Source: Procambarus clarkii (lineage: Eukaryota > Arthropoda > Malacostraca > Decapoda > Cambaridae). From it: a stretch of DNA of 64,000 bases. The notes under the pieces are model-generated. The model made no database searches and was not told the DNA's origin. It worked only from the letters and a program-made list of their open reading frames with translations. A program made the translations under genes and the position numbers. Within the stretch, counting starts at the first letter, position 1; each line of letters starts with the position of its first letter. Shown here piece after piece: positions 11,891 through 21,739 of this stretch. The stretch lies in NCBI RefSeq assembly GCF_040958095.1, contig NC_091227.1:19659210-19723209 (forward strand), in the 5' to 3' direction.

Positions 11891-13116
11891 CCATTCCTGT
11901 TGAGACACTGAACACCTTTGTTGCCTGAATTTTGCCTGCATAGTCTTTCCATTGGGCCAGATTTGGCTGATGGACGTTTACCACCACCTGTGCAGGTTGG
12001 CACTTCATTGCAACAGATGTGGCCTCCTTGAGGCTTATGGAGGATTTTGATTTGCTATTTACCAATTCAGACTCTTCGGGTTCAGTTCCGTCACTAGAAT
12101 TGTTAACCAATGCATTGAAACTCAATTGGAGCTTGTTTCCAGTTACCATATGTTAATTTTAGTTATCACCCAGTTTTTATACAAATGATGAAAATATAGT
12201 TATAATAGATTAATATAAATGTAATGAGCAGAATTTTTTTCATGGGCCTAGATTATAATTATTAATCACTTACTATAGATGAGGTTATCTTGCATCACCA
12301 GGAAGGTAATTATCATCAAATCACAATATGGCATTTCTCACCAGTCTACACTTTGAACTGTGCCAAAACATATTTATATATAATATAGGTGTACTGTACA
12401 TACAGTATTACAATGAATGTCTATATGCAGTCTTCAATAGTTTTTCATCAACTATGTATACATAAATTATTTTACACATTGTGTAAACTAAAGTGAAACA
12501 GCAAAAATACATATACACTAAATCGTTTATCACAGCTTGATCCATGACTTGGTTTGTCAGCAAATATTCCTTACATTTTGCATGCACATTGATCTCTTCA
12601 TAAGAAAAGTTTTTTTCTCTTTTTGTGCACAACCAGGGTACCTTTGATCAGAGGAGAATACTGTACTGTATTACATGTTTAGGAAGTAAAGGATGCACTT
12701 CTCTAGAAATTATATTTTTTAAGTGGATTACAGTACAGTATTTATTTACATTTGCTGCAGATAAAAGGTACTAGCAAAAACAAGGATTATTTAATATGTA
12801 CGGTACTATACTTTATTAAGTCACTTCAAAGATTTGTGTCATTACTTTATACAGAACAATTGACAAGGTTCTAACATAATTTGTAATTTGTGGTATTATT
12901 GCACGCACTGTAATGTAAATCAAATTCTTGTTTGTGTACTAGTCTCTGGATAAAAAAAATTTCATTTCAGTTTCCCTCTGTTACAGTAATTGTAAAATTA
13001 GTGATAAAGAGTGGAAAAATATTGCCATCATTTAAGAGCAACTTTACTGATATTTCAATCATTGCTGTGCACACTGTGCTCTATAATTGTAATACTGTAT
13101 ACTGTATTCATTTTTA
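11891..13116. other. Intron sequence before exon C
   Basis: AT-rich with several TACAGTA/TACTGTA words (12400-12420, 12660-12740). No coding or repeat signal recognised. Confidence 0.4.
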
Positions 13117-13117
13117 G

Positions 13118-13138
13118 TAAGATGAGCATCCCTTACAG
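13118..13138 (+). promoter_or_regulatory. Conserved splice acceptor of zinc-finger exon C
   Basis: GATGAGCATCCCTTACAG (13121-13138) differs from the exon A acceptor block at one base of 18. A second AG sits at 13120-13121, 17 bases upstream of the used AG, preceded by an in-frame TAA. Confidence 0.78.
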
Positions 13139-13465
13139 GTGCGTGTGAATAATGATGGTTATGCGAGTGACAAGAGAGGAGCATCTGGTGTGGGCACCAA
13201 CTTTGAAACTATCGGCACACTACACCATTGTACTTTTTGTCCTTTCACCAGCCCCATTGATGATGTTATTTTGAAACATATGTATATTCACAAAGAGAAG
13301 CCACATGCTTGTCCACACTGTCCTTATCGTGCCACTTTAAAAGGAAATCTTACTATTCATCTTCGTATGCATACTGGAGAGAGGCCATATGCTTGTTCAC
13401 AATGTGACTATACTACTTCTTATAAAAGTAATATGAAAAGACATTTGTATAGGCATAACAAATAG
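13139..13465 (+). CDS. Alternative terminal zinc-finger exon C (three C2H2 fingers)
   Basis: Phase-0 terminal exon of 108 residues starting with a valine codon (GTG) and ending in TAG at 13463-13465. After a glycine- and charge-rich leader of about 30 residues come three C2H2 fingers: CTFC...HMYIH (about residues 33-53), CPHC...HLRMH and CSQC...HLYRH. The linker after finger 1 is shortened (KEKPHA), lacking the threonine-glycine pair; the second is TGERPYA. Fingers 2 and 3 have the KGNL and KSNM helix form with asparagine at +3. No methionine opens the frame, so translation must come from an upstream exon; this is strong evidence that it is an exon and not a small intronless gene. Fewer fingers than A and B suggests a shorter DNA target for this isoform. 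Confidence 0.87.
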   Translation: MRVNNDGYASDKRGASGVGTNFETIGTLHHCTFCPFTSPIDDVILKHMYIHKEKPHACPHCPYRATLKGNLTIHLRMHTGERPYACSQCDYTTSYKSNMKRHLYRHNK

Positions 13466-14502
13466 ATCATTCAGGTATAGTGAATCTGTTTTGTTGAGAT
13501 ATATATATATATATATATCATAGTATATGATTAACACTGTTCCAACTAAGCATTTATGTACATTTGCAATTTCCTTCAGGCTTCAGTCAAGGCATCCATT
13601 ATATTATGTCCTATGTGAACTGTATCATGCAGTAATATAACAACCTTCCAGGAAGGCATTGCTATAAAGTGGCATGTATGAATGTTGAGGAAAATAATGT
13701 ACTAAGTTAAAGTATTAAATTTATTCTTTACTTAAAAATAGTATACTTATGACAGGCCAAGGAAAGGATTCACAGGATAGATCACCTCGAAGGGATGACT
13801 AAAATGAGCACCTTAACTCTCCCACAATGAGGTTCACAATACATAGACCAGACATGAGTAGTTTTAGCCAAATGGTCAATAACTTGAAGTTGCACAGTGA
13901 AAGGGTATGGTTAACCGTGATACTAGACTAACACAACTATAACACGGATGCATAAAAACAAGAATTGTATGGTAACTTTTTGCACTTTGTTGAGTATTTA
14001 ATTATCAATACATTGATTTATGTACCTTTTACTAGGTAATAAAGCAATAATTACACTATTGGAAATGTGTTATTATCCACCATTTGTCAAAGGTCATATG
14101 CAATCACAATTTCCTTTAAACTGTGATGTTATAGAGAATAATTTTTCTGACAGTTTTGTTGAGACATCTACAAAATTGTGAGTTTTTCCACACCATATTC
14201 CAAATGATTAAAATTTCTCATGGGTGGAAAATTGTTCCGACTTAGGCCAGCTAATACTGGCATGACTGATAACTTTTTTTTGGGTGGGGTGGGGGGGGTG
14301 AAGATATAGAAAAACTATCAACAATTTAATTTGATACATAGTAGTTTTGATGGGTAAGATCTCTAAATATGGATACTATGTTTCATTCATTCTTACAACA
14401 GAAAGTACATTAATATTAATTAAATATTAAGAATGAATTAATTATTAAGTTTGTTAGGTCCAGGCAAATTAATGGACCTTGATAAAACTATGTATGATAG
14501 AC
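13466..14502. other. Intron after exon C
   Basis: Holds an (AT)n run at about 13498-13518 and a G-rich patch at 14281-14299 (GGGTGGGGTGGGGGGGGTG). A possible poly(A) signal AATAAA is at about 14038. No coding signal. Confidence 0.5.
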
Positions 14503-14650
14503 AGTGATGGATAGTTGGAACAAACGAGGTGGTGGTGGATACCAAAACAGGAGTTTCAAGCTGTCATATGACAGAGTACTGGAAAGACGGGACACCACGA
14601 GCGTAGCTCTCACACTGTAACTATCCTTAGGTAATTACACACATTTTCCT
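14503..14650 (+). mobile_element. 3' end of a CR1-like LINE, short copy
   Basis: The words GATAGTTGGAACAA, GAAAGACGGGACACCACGAG and CTTAGGTAATTACACACA match, in order, the last 140 bases of the LINE at 42138-42905, including its 3' tail. Only the extreme 3' end is present, as expected for 5'-truncated LINE insertion. Confidence 0.8.
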
Positions 14651-15104
14651 TAATTCCTGAAGTCTATGAGACAGTCTACAAGTCTGGAGTCTATCAGCAT
14701 TAAGCCTTGTGATTAACTTGTGTTTTTAGAGAAGCATTTTTTTGGTTTGTTGATAAACACTGGCCCAACTCAAGTCATTTTGAAATCACACATGCCCCTT
14801 ACAATATTGCAGTGATAAAAACAATGTCAAATAATTTTTTTTTTTATTTTACAATAAGTTTTGTTCTTTTCTCAGATATAAATTATGACATTTTATTCCT
14901 ACAAAGTTTCAAAATGACTACACATGACATACTGTAATGACCTCAATATACAAGTAAATAGGTGTAGCTTTTCAAATGGAATTTTATATAAAGTCTCACA
15001 GTAAGAGCTTCACTATGAGCATTGTTTGGTTTAATTTCATATATGTTAGATGACTTCATATGATAATAGTAAATTAAATGTTACCATCTGTTATTTTGAG
15101 TACT
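14651..15104. other. Intron before exon D
   Basis: AT-rich, T tract at about 14836-14848. Nothing recognised. Confidence 0.4.
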
Positions 15105-15129
15105 ATAAGAATAGTGGCGTCCTCTACAG
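15105..15129 (+). promoter_or_regulatory. Splice acceptor of zinc-finger exon D, weaker copy of the motif
   Basis: ATAGTGGCGTCCTCTACAG (15111-15129) keeps GGCGTCC and TACAG of the shared block. Upstream AGs lie at 15108-15109 and 15113-15114; the latter is in frame and would add five residues (WRPLQ). Confidence 0.7.
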
Positions 15130-15480
15130 GTGGGGGTACCTGGTGATGCTGAGAGTGTGGGATCTATGGAAGCTCAGAAGATCTACACTGCAACAGGCAA
15201 CGTTCATCAGTGCCCATTCTGTGAAAATATTTTCCATCGACCATTTCTCTTAAGAAGGCACATCCGTGTTCACACTGGAGAAAAACCTTTCACTTGCCCA
15301 TACTGTCCTTTTCGTTCTGCCCGGAAGAGTAATTTAAAAAATCATCTTTATATTCACACTGGAGAGAAACCATATGCTTGTCCACACTGCCCTATGCGCT
15401 TTTCACGGAAAGATCGCTTCCAAGATCACTTTCGTACTCACTCCATAAATCATCCACAGCATCATTTTACCACTTTATGA
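15130..15480 (+). CDS. Alternative terminal zinc-finger exon D (three C2H2 fingers)
   Basis: Phase-0 terminal exon of 116 residues, from a GTG valine codon to TGA at 15478-15480. Leader of about 27 residues, then three C2H2 fingers: CPFC...HIRVH (about residues 28-48), CPYC...HLYIH and CPHC...HFRTH, joined by two perfect TGEKP linkers. Finger 1 has phenylalanine at the standard core position (ENIFHRPF), while finger 2 has the family variant with the aromatic residue two places after the second cysteine (CPFRS). Finger 2 carries the KSNLK helix with asparagine at +3. A histidine-rich tail (NHPQHHFTTL) follows the last finger and is unique among the six exons. No start methionine is available near the beginning, again pointing to splicing from a common 5' exon. 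Confidence 0.87.
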   Translation: MGVPGDAESVGSMEAQKIYTATGNVHQCPFCENIFHRPFLLRRHIRVHTGEKPFTCPYCPFRSARKSNLKNHLYIHTGEKPYACPHCPMRFSRKDRFQDHFRTHSINHPQHHFTTL

Positions 15481-17215
15481 AACTAGGTGTTTTGTGCTCT
15501 TAGTGAATTTATCTATACAGTACTGTACTACAAATGCATTCATCCCTTCCTTTCAAACCATTTCCACCAAGCATTGACTTTGACTATATCCTGTGTATTT
15601 TTCATACAGTACTATACTTAAAAAGCAATTTAACACTTGCCATGTCTGCCCATCTTTTCCTAGCCTTACTCAAATTTACTTTAGTCTAGACCAGTGTAAA
15701 AGAGTGTATTCACCATATGTTCAGCATGCCCAAATCACCAATATGTTTATCAGTACCTTAATCTTTATGGTTTATTGAATTTTGTACTCCAGATCTCTTC
15801 ATAACATTTTCAATTCTTTCTATTGTATGTCTATTGCTCCAGTGCTTGATTTTTCACATTCATGCCAATCCATCTTGCATCAGATCATAAGGGTTGATAC
15901 ACCACTCCTTCATGCAGCCCTCTGACTGCATCTAATCTTAACATTTTTATTTTATTTATTTTTGTAATCATGACTTCATTGCGCCTCCCCCTGTCTGACC
16001 CTACTTTACCATCATTACTTTTGTCCATATTCACTGTTAATAGCCTTCTCACACAAACATCAGTTAGATTTTAAATTAGTCTACATAAACTTATATCACT
16101 GGTAAAATACCTATATTATCTGCACATAATAATATAAAACCAGTCAATCAGTACACCATTAACTTGTACACATGCACTGCTATTTGTACAGAAATAATTT
16201 TACATTATTTAATAGAATTGTGCCAACTTCTTTAATGCTCATTACTCTACATAGTTAATAAAGAAAGTTGGAATGTGCTTTTTGCAATCTATAATAGTCA
16301 TGCACAGACTCGGTGCAAATATCTGATACACACCCACTTCTACCACAACCTACCTCGGTCATCACTGATAAATTTCTAAATTTTCTGTACTCTTCCAATC
16401 ACTGCCATAGTAAACTAATGATTCTATAATTCATATATTCACTACATTTCCTTAATTTTTCTGAGGTTTATTAAAAGCTTTTTTTGGGTACTCTGGCACA
16501 GTTAGCACTTTACTTCACGTGGTAAATTCTTCACAACCACTCCATTCCCATTTCTCCACTGCATTTAACTATTTCTGAATATATTCCACGAGTAATTGCA
16601 GCTTTCATACATTTTAGCTTTCTAGCTGACGTGTGACATTAACTGACTAACTTTCTAACATTAACTAAGTATAATGTCTTCCGTAGGTACTGTACATCAG
16701 TTGGTATACTATCTTGCACTCTTCCATCATCATCACATCCAGTCAGGTTCACATTTAGCAGTCTTATTACTAACAAATTCCACCTCTGAAATATTTCTTG
16801 TACCACCTCTAGCACTATGATTACAACTGTAAGACATCTTTTTAATAAAAAAAAAAAGGCAAATATAGTGTAGAAATGAGATATTTAATAAGAGCATAGG
16901 TTGCCACCAAGCCATGCAACTCGGGTGTTCAAAGGTATAGAATGACTGTGGCTTAGACACATATCCACACATGTTCTGGCAATTTAATATGTTTTAAATT
17001 GTTAATGTGTGATGATAATATCAGTTTATTAATTTGTCATATTTGAATTTATTTTTGTTTTATGTATCAATACTGGTATTTAAATTTAGCATTAGAATTT
17101 CATGAACATGGATGAGAAGCAATAACTTAAACTTTTGACTGTTTTCTGTGCATTTTTTGTTATATAACATTGATAAAATAGTAAAATACTGTCATTTGAA
17201 TTTGATTACCTGATG
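15481..17215. other. Intron after exon D, nothing recognised
   Basis: AT- and C-containing sequence with many short pyrimidine runs but no coding frame of note. AATAAA-like words occur near 16257. No repeat family identified. Confidence 0.4.
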
Positions 17216-17570
17216 ACAGGAAAAACAAAACAAAAATGTATGTGACCTACTTTGGCCGTGGTGTAGCTTGGAAGTCTAGCAATTCACAAGCGTTGAAGCA
17301 GCATTCACCCCAGGGTAGTCGATCCAGCCTCGCTGTGGGGTGGGAGTTGCTGCAAAGATATTTTGAGATTATTTCAATGTTTCTGATTTGTTTTTTTCTA
17401 GTTTTTCAGTACTATTATTCAATAGGGTATCACGAGAAATTTATATACAGTACTGTAATAAAATATGTGGAATATTGGAATGCTCAAATATATTCATGTT
17501 ACTAATATGCACACAATATTATATGCTTGGAACAATAAAATGAAGTTTTTGCTGTTATTTGTGGCATGGC
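17216..17570 (+). repeat. Unclassified interspersed repeat, copy 1
   Basis: Shares, in the same order and spacing, words such as ATGTATGTGACCTACTTT, GGGAGTTGCTGC, TTGAGATTATTTCAATGTTTCT, TGTGGAAT and AGTTTTTGCTGTTATT with 59520-59860. No frame with a domain. Size about 350 bp; family unknown to me. Confidence 0.65.
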
Positions 17571-18355
17571 ATTCTCCCCTCCTATGGTGCCACAACCACC
17601 AAGGGATGTCCCAGTCGCACATGGAGTGGAGTTCACACACACCCAGACCTTGTACCCCCTGTGCAGAGTGGGAGAAGGCCAATGATCCCCTGGGCCACGG
17701 TCTCTTCCCGACCGCCAATGTACAGGACTTTGTACCTTCGACCTAGCCCCAACAAAAGTAACCCTCTCCCAAAAGTTGCCAACCTGGCTAGCTCACACTT
17801 CCACTGCCAGGTAAACTTCAACATATTGGTACTTGGTCCCAGCTCAAGCTTTGATGGTACTCATACATGGTCATAAGCCCATGTAATCAGTTTACAAAAA
17901 GTGAAGTTGAGGTCTTAATACCAAACAATAATAAAGGAACAGAGGTTTACTAAAGCAATATTTACATATGCTTGTGGCCAATAAAATTCTAATGACAATT
18001 ACTAATGTTATGGCAATGCTTAGAAATTTGAAATGATGATTGGCAACACTGCCTAGATTCTTCATAACTACAAGCTAATAATTTCTTCTAGCACCACATG
18101 GGCTTCTTTACACTTAATACACTGATGATGAATTGAATCACATTGGATACTGGTAATTAAAAAAAATACAAAATTAAGTAAACTAGTAATTAAAAAATAA
18201 ATCGCCACTAAATTCTTAATGTACTCAACATTACGTTGCTCTCTCTAATAACTGGTTGCCTTGCCCTTATGTATCAAATATCTTAAAATACAAACACACT
18301 TGGGTATACCATAACTGAGTACTGTACAGTATTATATATATTTTATATATTTATG
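17571..18355. other. Intron sequence with a GC-richer block
   Basis: 17570-17880 is clearly richer in GC and has overlapping frames on both strands without domains; it may be an extension of the repeat at 17216 or another insertion. 17880-18355 is AT-rich with nothing seen. Confidence 0.4.
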
Positions 18356-18797
18356 CAAACAAGCCTGAATGGTCCCCAGGCATATATGCTTCTGAAAACT
18401 CTCACCCAAGAAGTGACTCGAACCCATACTGCCAGGAGCACTCTGCAACTGGTGTACAGGACCCCTTAACCACTCGACCATCATGACCAGACAAAAGATG
18501 ATGGTAGCCGAGGCTAATTCCCCATCATCCCCCCAGCACTCTGATGGTAATCTTGGGCATGGTATTTTATCAAATCACTTCATTCTTTGGGGCACACATG
18601 AGGAACACAAATGTGAACAAGCCTGAATGGTCCCCAGGCATATATGCTTCTGAAAACTCACACCCCAGAAGTGACTCGAACTCATACTGCCAGCACTCTG
18701 CAACTGGCGTACAGGACCAAGGATGATGGGGAATTAGCCTCGGCTACCATCATCTTTTGTCTGGTTGTGATGGTCAAGTGGTTAAGGGGTCCTGTTA
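18356..18797 (-). mobile_element. Two tRNA-derived SINE copies, the second with an internal inversion
   Basis: AAGCCTGAATGGTCCCCAGG opens both copies (18361 and 18620). On the minus strand the unit has tRNA-like promoter boxes: a B-box-like GGGTTCGAGTC and, further 5', a GGTCGAGTGGTTAAGG A-box-like stretch. In the second copy the promoter-side part (about 18717-18797) is inverted and so mirrors 18462-18528. Confidence 0.7.
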
Positions 18798-18887
18798 TCT
18801 GATTCCTGTCACTAAATCATGAATAAGAATAATTTTTCACAAGTTTATTGTCTAAAGGTCTAATTTGTCTTAACTTCTTAACTCCAC

Positions 18888-18967
18888 AGTCTTAACCCTC
18901 AAAGAGGGTTAAGACTGACGATGTCAGTCTTAACCCTCTTTGATGGTTAAGACTGACATCTTCAGTC
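18888..18967. repeat. Pair of nested hairpins
   Basis: GTCTTAACCCTCAAAGAGGG plus TTAAGAC forms a hairpin with an 11-bp stem; about 36 bases on, its inverted form (CTTAACCCTCTTTGATGGTT) follows. The two units can fold separately or against each other. Confidence 0.7.
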
Positions 18968-20166
18968 AACACCTTTTAATGATGTGACTGACATTAAAAT
19001 TTAAACCTTGCCTGTGCAAAAATTTTTTAATCAAATCTGTTCTTGTATGATCCATTTGCATGCAAAATATGGAAAAATAAAAGGAAATATCTTTTCTGGT
19101 TTTATATACTGCAGTAGAAATCTGGGTAGGGAAAACATTGGCTATGTTGACTATTGCTAAGATATGCAAATTGCTAACTTATGGTGAAGGAGTGAGGATT
19201 TTCATGTTCAAGATGGATGGTTTTTATGTTCATTGCTTCACTTTAGTTTCCACATTTTGAATATTTATGTTCACATACTTGACAAAAACAGCATTTGAGA
19301 AATGTATATAAACCAGAATGTAATACAGTATGTACACCTATATTGCTTGTTAACCTGGTTTTGACACTGCTCAAAAGTATCTTACATCCCACTCCTTTGC
19401 TATTACACTATGGCTGTTAATGTCATGAAAAATAGAATCATATACCAGCAGGAAACAACAAATTGTAATTTGATAAACGCTGGCCACTAGTACATGATCA
19501 CCTTATCATGTAGTAAGCAATTACAAAACAATAGCAAACTTTTTTAATGGGTCTTTGTTAACTTCATTACATCTATATACATTGCATGTACTGTATTATA
19601 ATCATACAGATACAGTATTAGGATAAAAACAGGGAATGACTTAAAATGACTAACTGCAAATTTACAAATAACTAATTACATTGGCTTAGGAGAGGAAAAT
19701 AAATATACAATATCTTCAAAGGTTGGTTATCTTCATCAACATAAGAAGATGACCAACCTTAACATGTTCATAATTACTAGTGTCCACAACACATTTTGAT
19801 TTTTAGGTAAAGAAATTGTTACTAATGCAATATTCATAAGAATCCTAAACTTGTACTTGTTAGCATTATGACTTAAATCTTAATTGTTTGCTTATCTATT
19901 TGTGCTTTACTTTCTAACTCCTCATTTCTTTAAGCAACTCCCTTATTTTTATTTAAATATATATTTGTTCATTCATGGTAGTCCACAAGTCTTCACCACT
20001 TCTTTTACGTTCTTTAATATTATGACATTACATCTTCGTATGCTGGTTTAAAATGTTTTTCACTTAGGGATTTTTATCATTAATTGTTTTAGAGTAAATA
20101 ATATCTTGCAACCTTAAAATAAAAGACTATTATGTTGAATTACTTCAGTTAATTTTGAGTGGCCAT
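18968..20166. other. Intron before exon E, with a hairpin at 19719-19760
   Basis: AAGGTTGGTTATCTTC (19719-19734) pairs with GAAGATGACCAACCTT (19745-19760) around a 10-base loop, one G-T wobble. Otherwise AT-rich with nothing recognised. Confidence 0.55.
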
Positions 20167-20167
20167 G

Positions 20168-20190
20168 AATAAGACAGGTGTCTCCCACAG
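20168..20190 (+). promoter_or_regulatory. Splice acceptor of zinc-finger exon E, motif copy
   Basis: AATAAGACAGGTGTCTCCCACAG-type acceptor ending at 20190. It keeps AATAAGA, the GGTGTC core and CACAG; an upstream AG at 20172-20173 is again exactly 17 bases before the used one. Confidence 0.7.
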
Positions 20191-20673
20191 GTGGGTGTGA
20201 AGTGTGATGGTCAAAGCATTGATGCAGAGGAAATGAATATAACAAGAAAACACACACAAGCTGTAGGAGCAACAGCAGCTGTAGGTGCTGCCACTCGAGC
20301 TGACATAAACATCAACCCAGGAAGCAAGATCCATCAGTGTCCATACTGTTCCTACTCCACCCAGCATCTAACTGCTATACGTTGCCATGTTCGAACACAT
20401 ACTGGAGAAAAGCCATATGCATGTCCTCATTGTCCCTTTCGATCTGCACTAAGTGGAAACCTTAAGCTTCACATTCGTTCTCATACTGGAGAAAAGCCAT
20501 ATTCATGCCCATTTTGTCCATTTCGAGCAGCACTTAAAAGTAATCTTAAAATTCATATTCGATCCCACACGGGAGAGAGGCCCTACACATGCCCTCATTG
20601 TTCATCATGCTTTGTTCATGCCAGTCATTTGAAAAGACATGTACGGATCCACACAGCTTCATTATCAATATGA
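20191..20673 (+). CDS. Alternative terminal zinc-finger exon E (four C2H2 fingers)
   Basis: Phase-0 terminal exon of 160 residues, from GTG (valine) to TGA at 20671-20673. The leader of about 48 residues is alanine-rich (GATAAVGAATRA). Four C2H2 fingers follow: CPYC...HVRTH, CPHC...HIRSH, CPFC...HIRSH and CPHC...HVRIH, with three intact TGE[KR]P linkers, so this is a regular array able to read about 12 bases. Fingers 2 and 3 are close copies of each other (RSALSGNLKLH against RAALKSNLKIH), suggesting an internal finger duplication. Both have asparagine at helix +3. The last finger is followed by a short TASLSI tail. Among the six exons this is the most canonical array. Role as for the other exons: isoform-specific DNA binding, inferred. 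Confidence 0.9.
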   Translation: MGVKCDGQSIDAEEMNITRKHTQAVGATAAVGAATRADININPGSKIHQCPYCSYSTQHLTAIRCHVRTHTGEKPYACPHCPFRSALSGNLKLHIRSHTGEKPYSCPFCPFRAALKSNLKIHIRSHTGERPYTCPHCSSCFVHASHLKRHVRIHTASLSI

Positions 20674-21739
20674 TATTCTTAATATTACTGTACTCAAAAC
20701 TATTTTGAAATATAAGAGTAGGGAGATTAAGATGAAATTTAAGAAAATTTAAAAATTATCATATTTGATCCATATGAGGAGTGTTAACAAATTTTACCAC
20801 CATTTAATACTGAGTGAATCAATGCTTCCACACTGCTTACATATTCATTTTGTAAGGATGGCTGAATGATTTATTGCCCTTATTCATTATTTTTTTTAAC
20901 CATAAGTCATCGTAGAGTACAGTATTGGTACAACTGTAATTTATACCTTGGAATCAGATTCTCGGTCCAATTCATTCTTCATTCAAGGTGACTACCATTT
21001 GTGAGCGAGATTCAAACCCATTCTCATAATTCTTCTTTCAAGCATACTCCATCTTTACTAGTATTTATTGTTAAACCATATGTCATGTTGGGTGTAGTAT
21101 ATTCCCATGCCTAGCTGATGACCTGAAGTTAACCACTCCAGTCGTCTACATTGCCTCTTGCTAGCCTTGAAACACTTCACACTCTTTTTGACAATGTCCT
21201 TTCCCACTTTATATAGGATCCTGTATATTAAGGGTTTTATCTGAATAAGCAGATTCACAATTTTTTAAGACCAAAATGTTACCCTCATGAGAGATGGTTG
21301 CATATACAATATGTATAATAAAGCCAGTACTGTATACAGTACATACATACACTTGTTTATTCTTCCTATGAAGTGTTGCCATTGTGAAAAGAATTCAAGT
21401 TAGGGTAGGAGTGCTCCTATTCACTGGCAAGTATTCTCATTTCCCTCATGTAGATGTTTTTCATGTGATTATTCTACATACTGTATTCTTGGTCTATATA
21501 TACAGTACAGTATACTTTTTCTATATTTCCCTCTTATAGTTTAATTTTACATATTTATCCCTAATTTTATCGCATAAAGCTGCAATAGATTAATATTAGT
21601 CATTATTGTACTGTAAATACAAAGCATCCCAGGTAACCTATTTCCAGTACAGTATTTACAAACATATTTCTTCACAAGACTCATATTTAAATAAATAATT
21701 CTCCAGGTCATGCCCTTCCTAAATTACATGTTGCTTGTG
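20674..21739. other. Intron after exon E, nothing recognised
   Basis: AT-rich. AATAAA at about 21317 could serve exon E. Clusters of TACTGTA/TACAGTA words at 21326-21340 and 21500-21512. Confidence 0.4.

Noticed and set aside
18356-18797. tRNA gene on the minus strand
   Set aside because: A- and B-box-like promoter parts are present, but no full cloverleaf with acceptor stem; copies are dispersed as SINEs.
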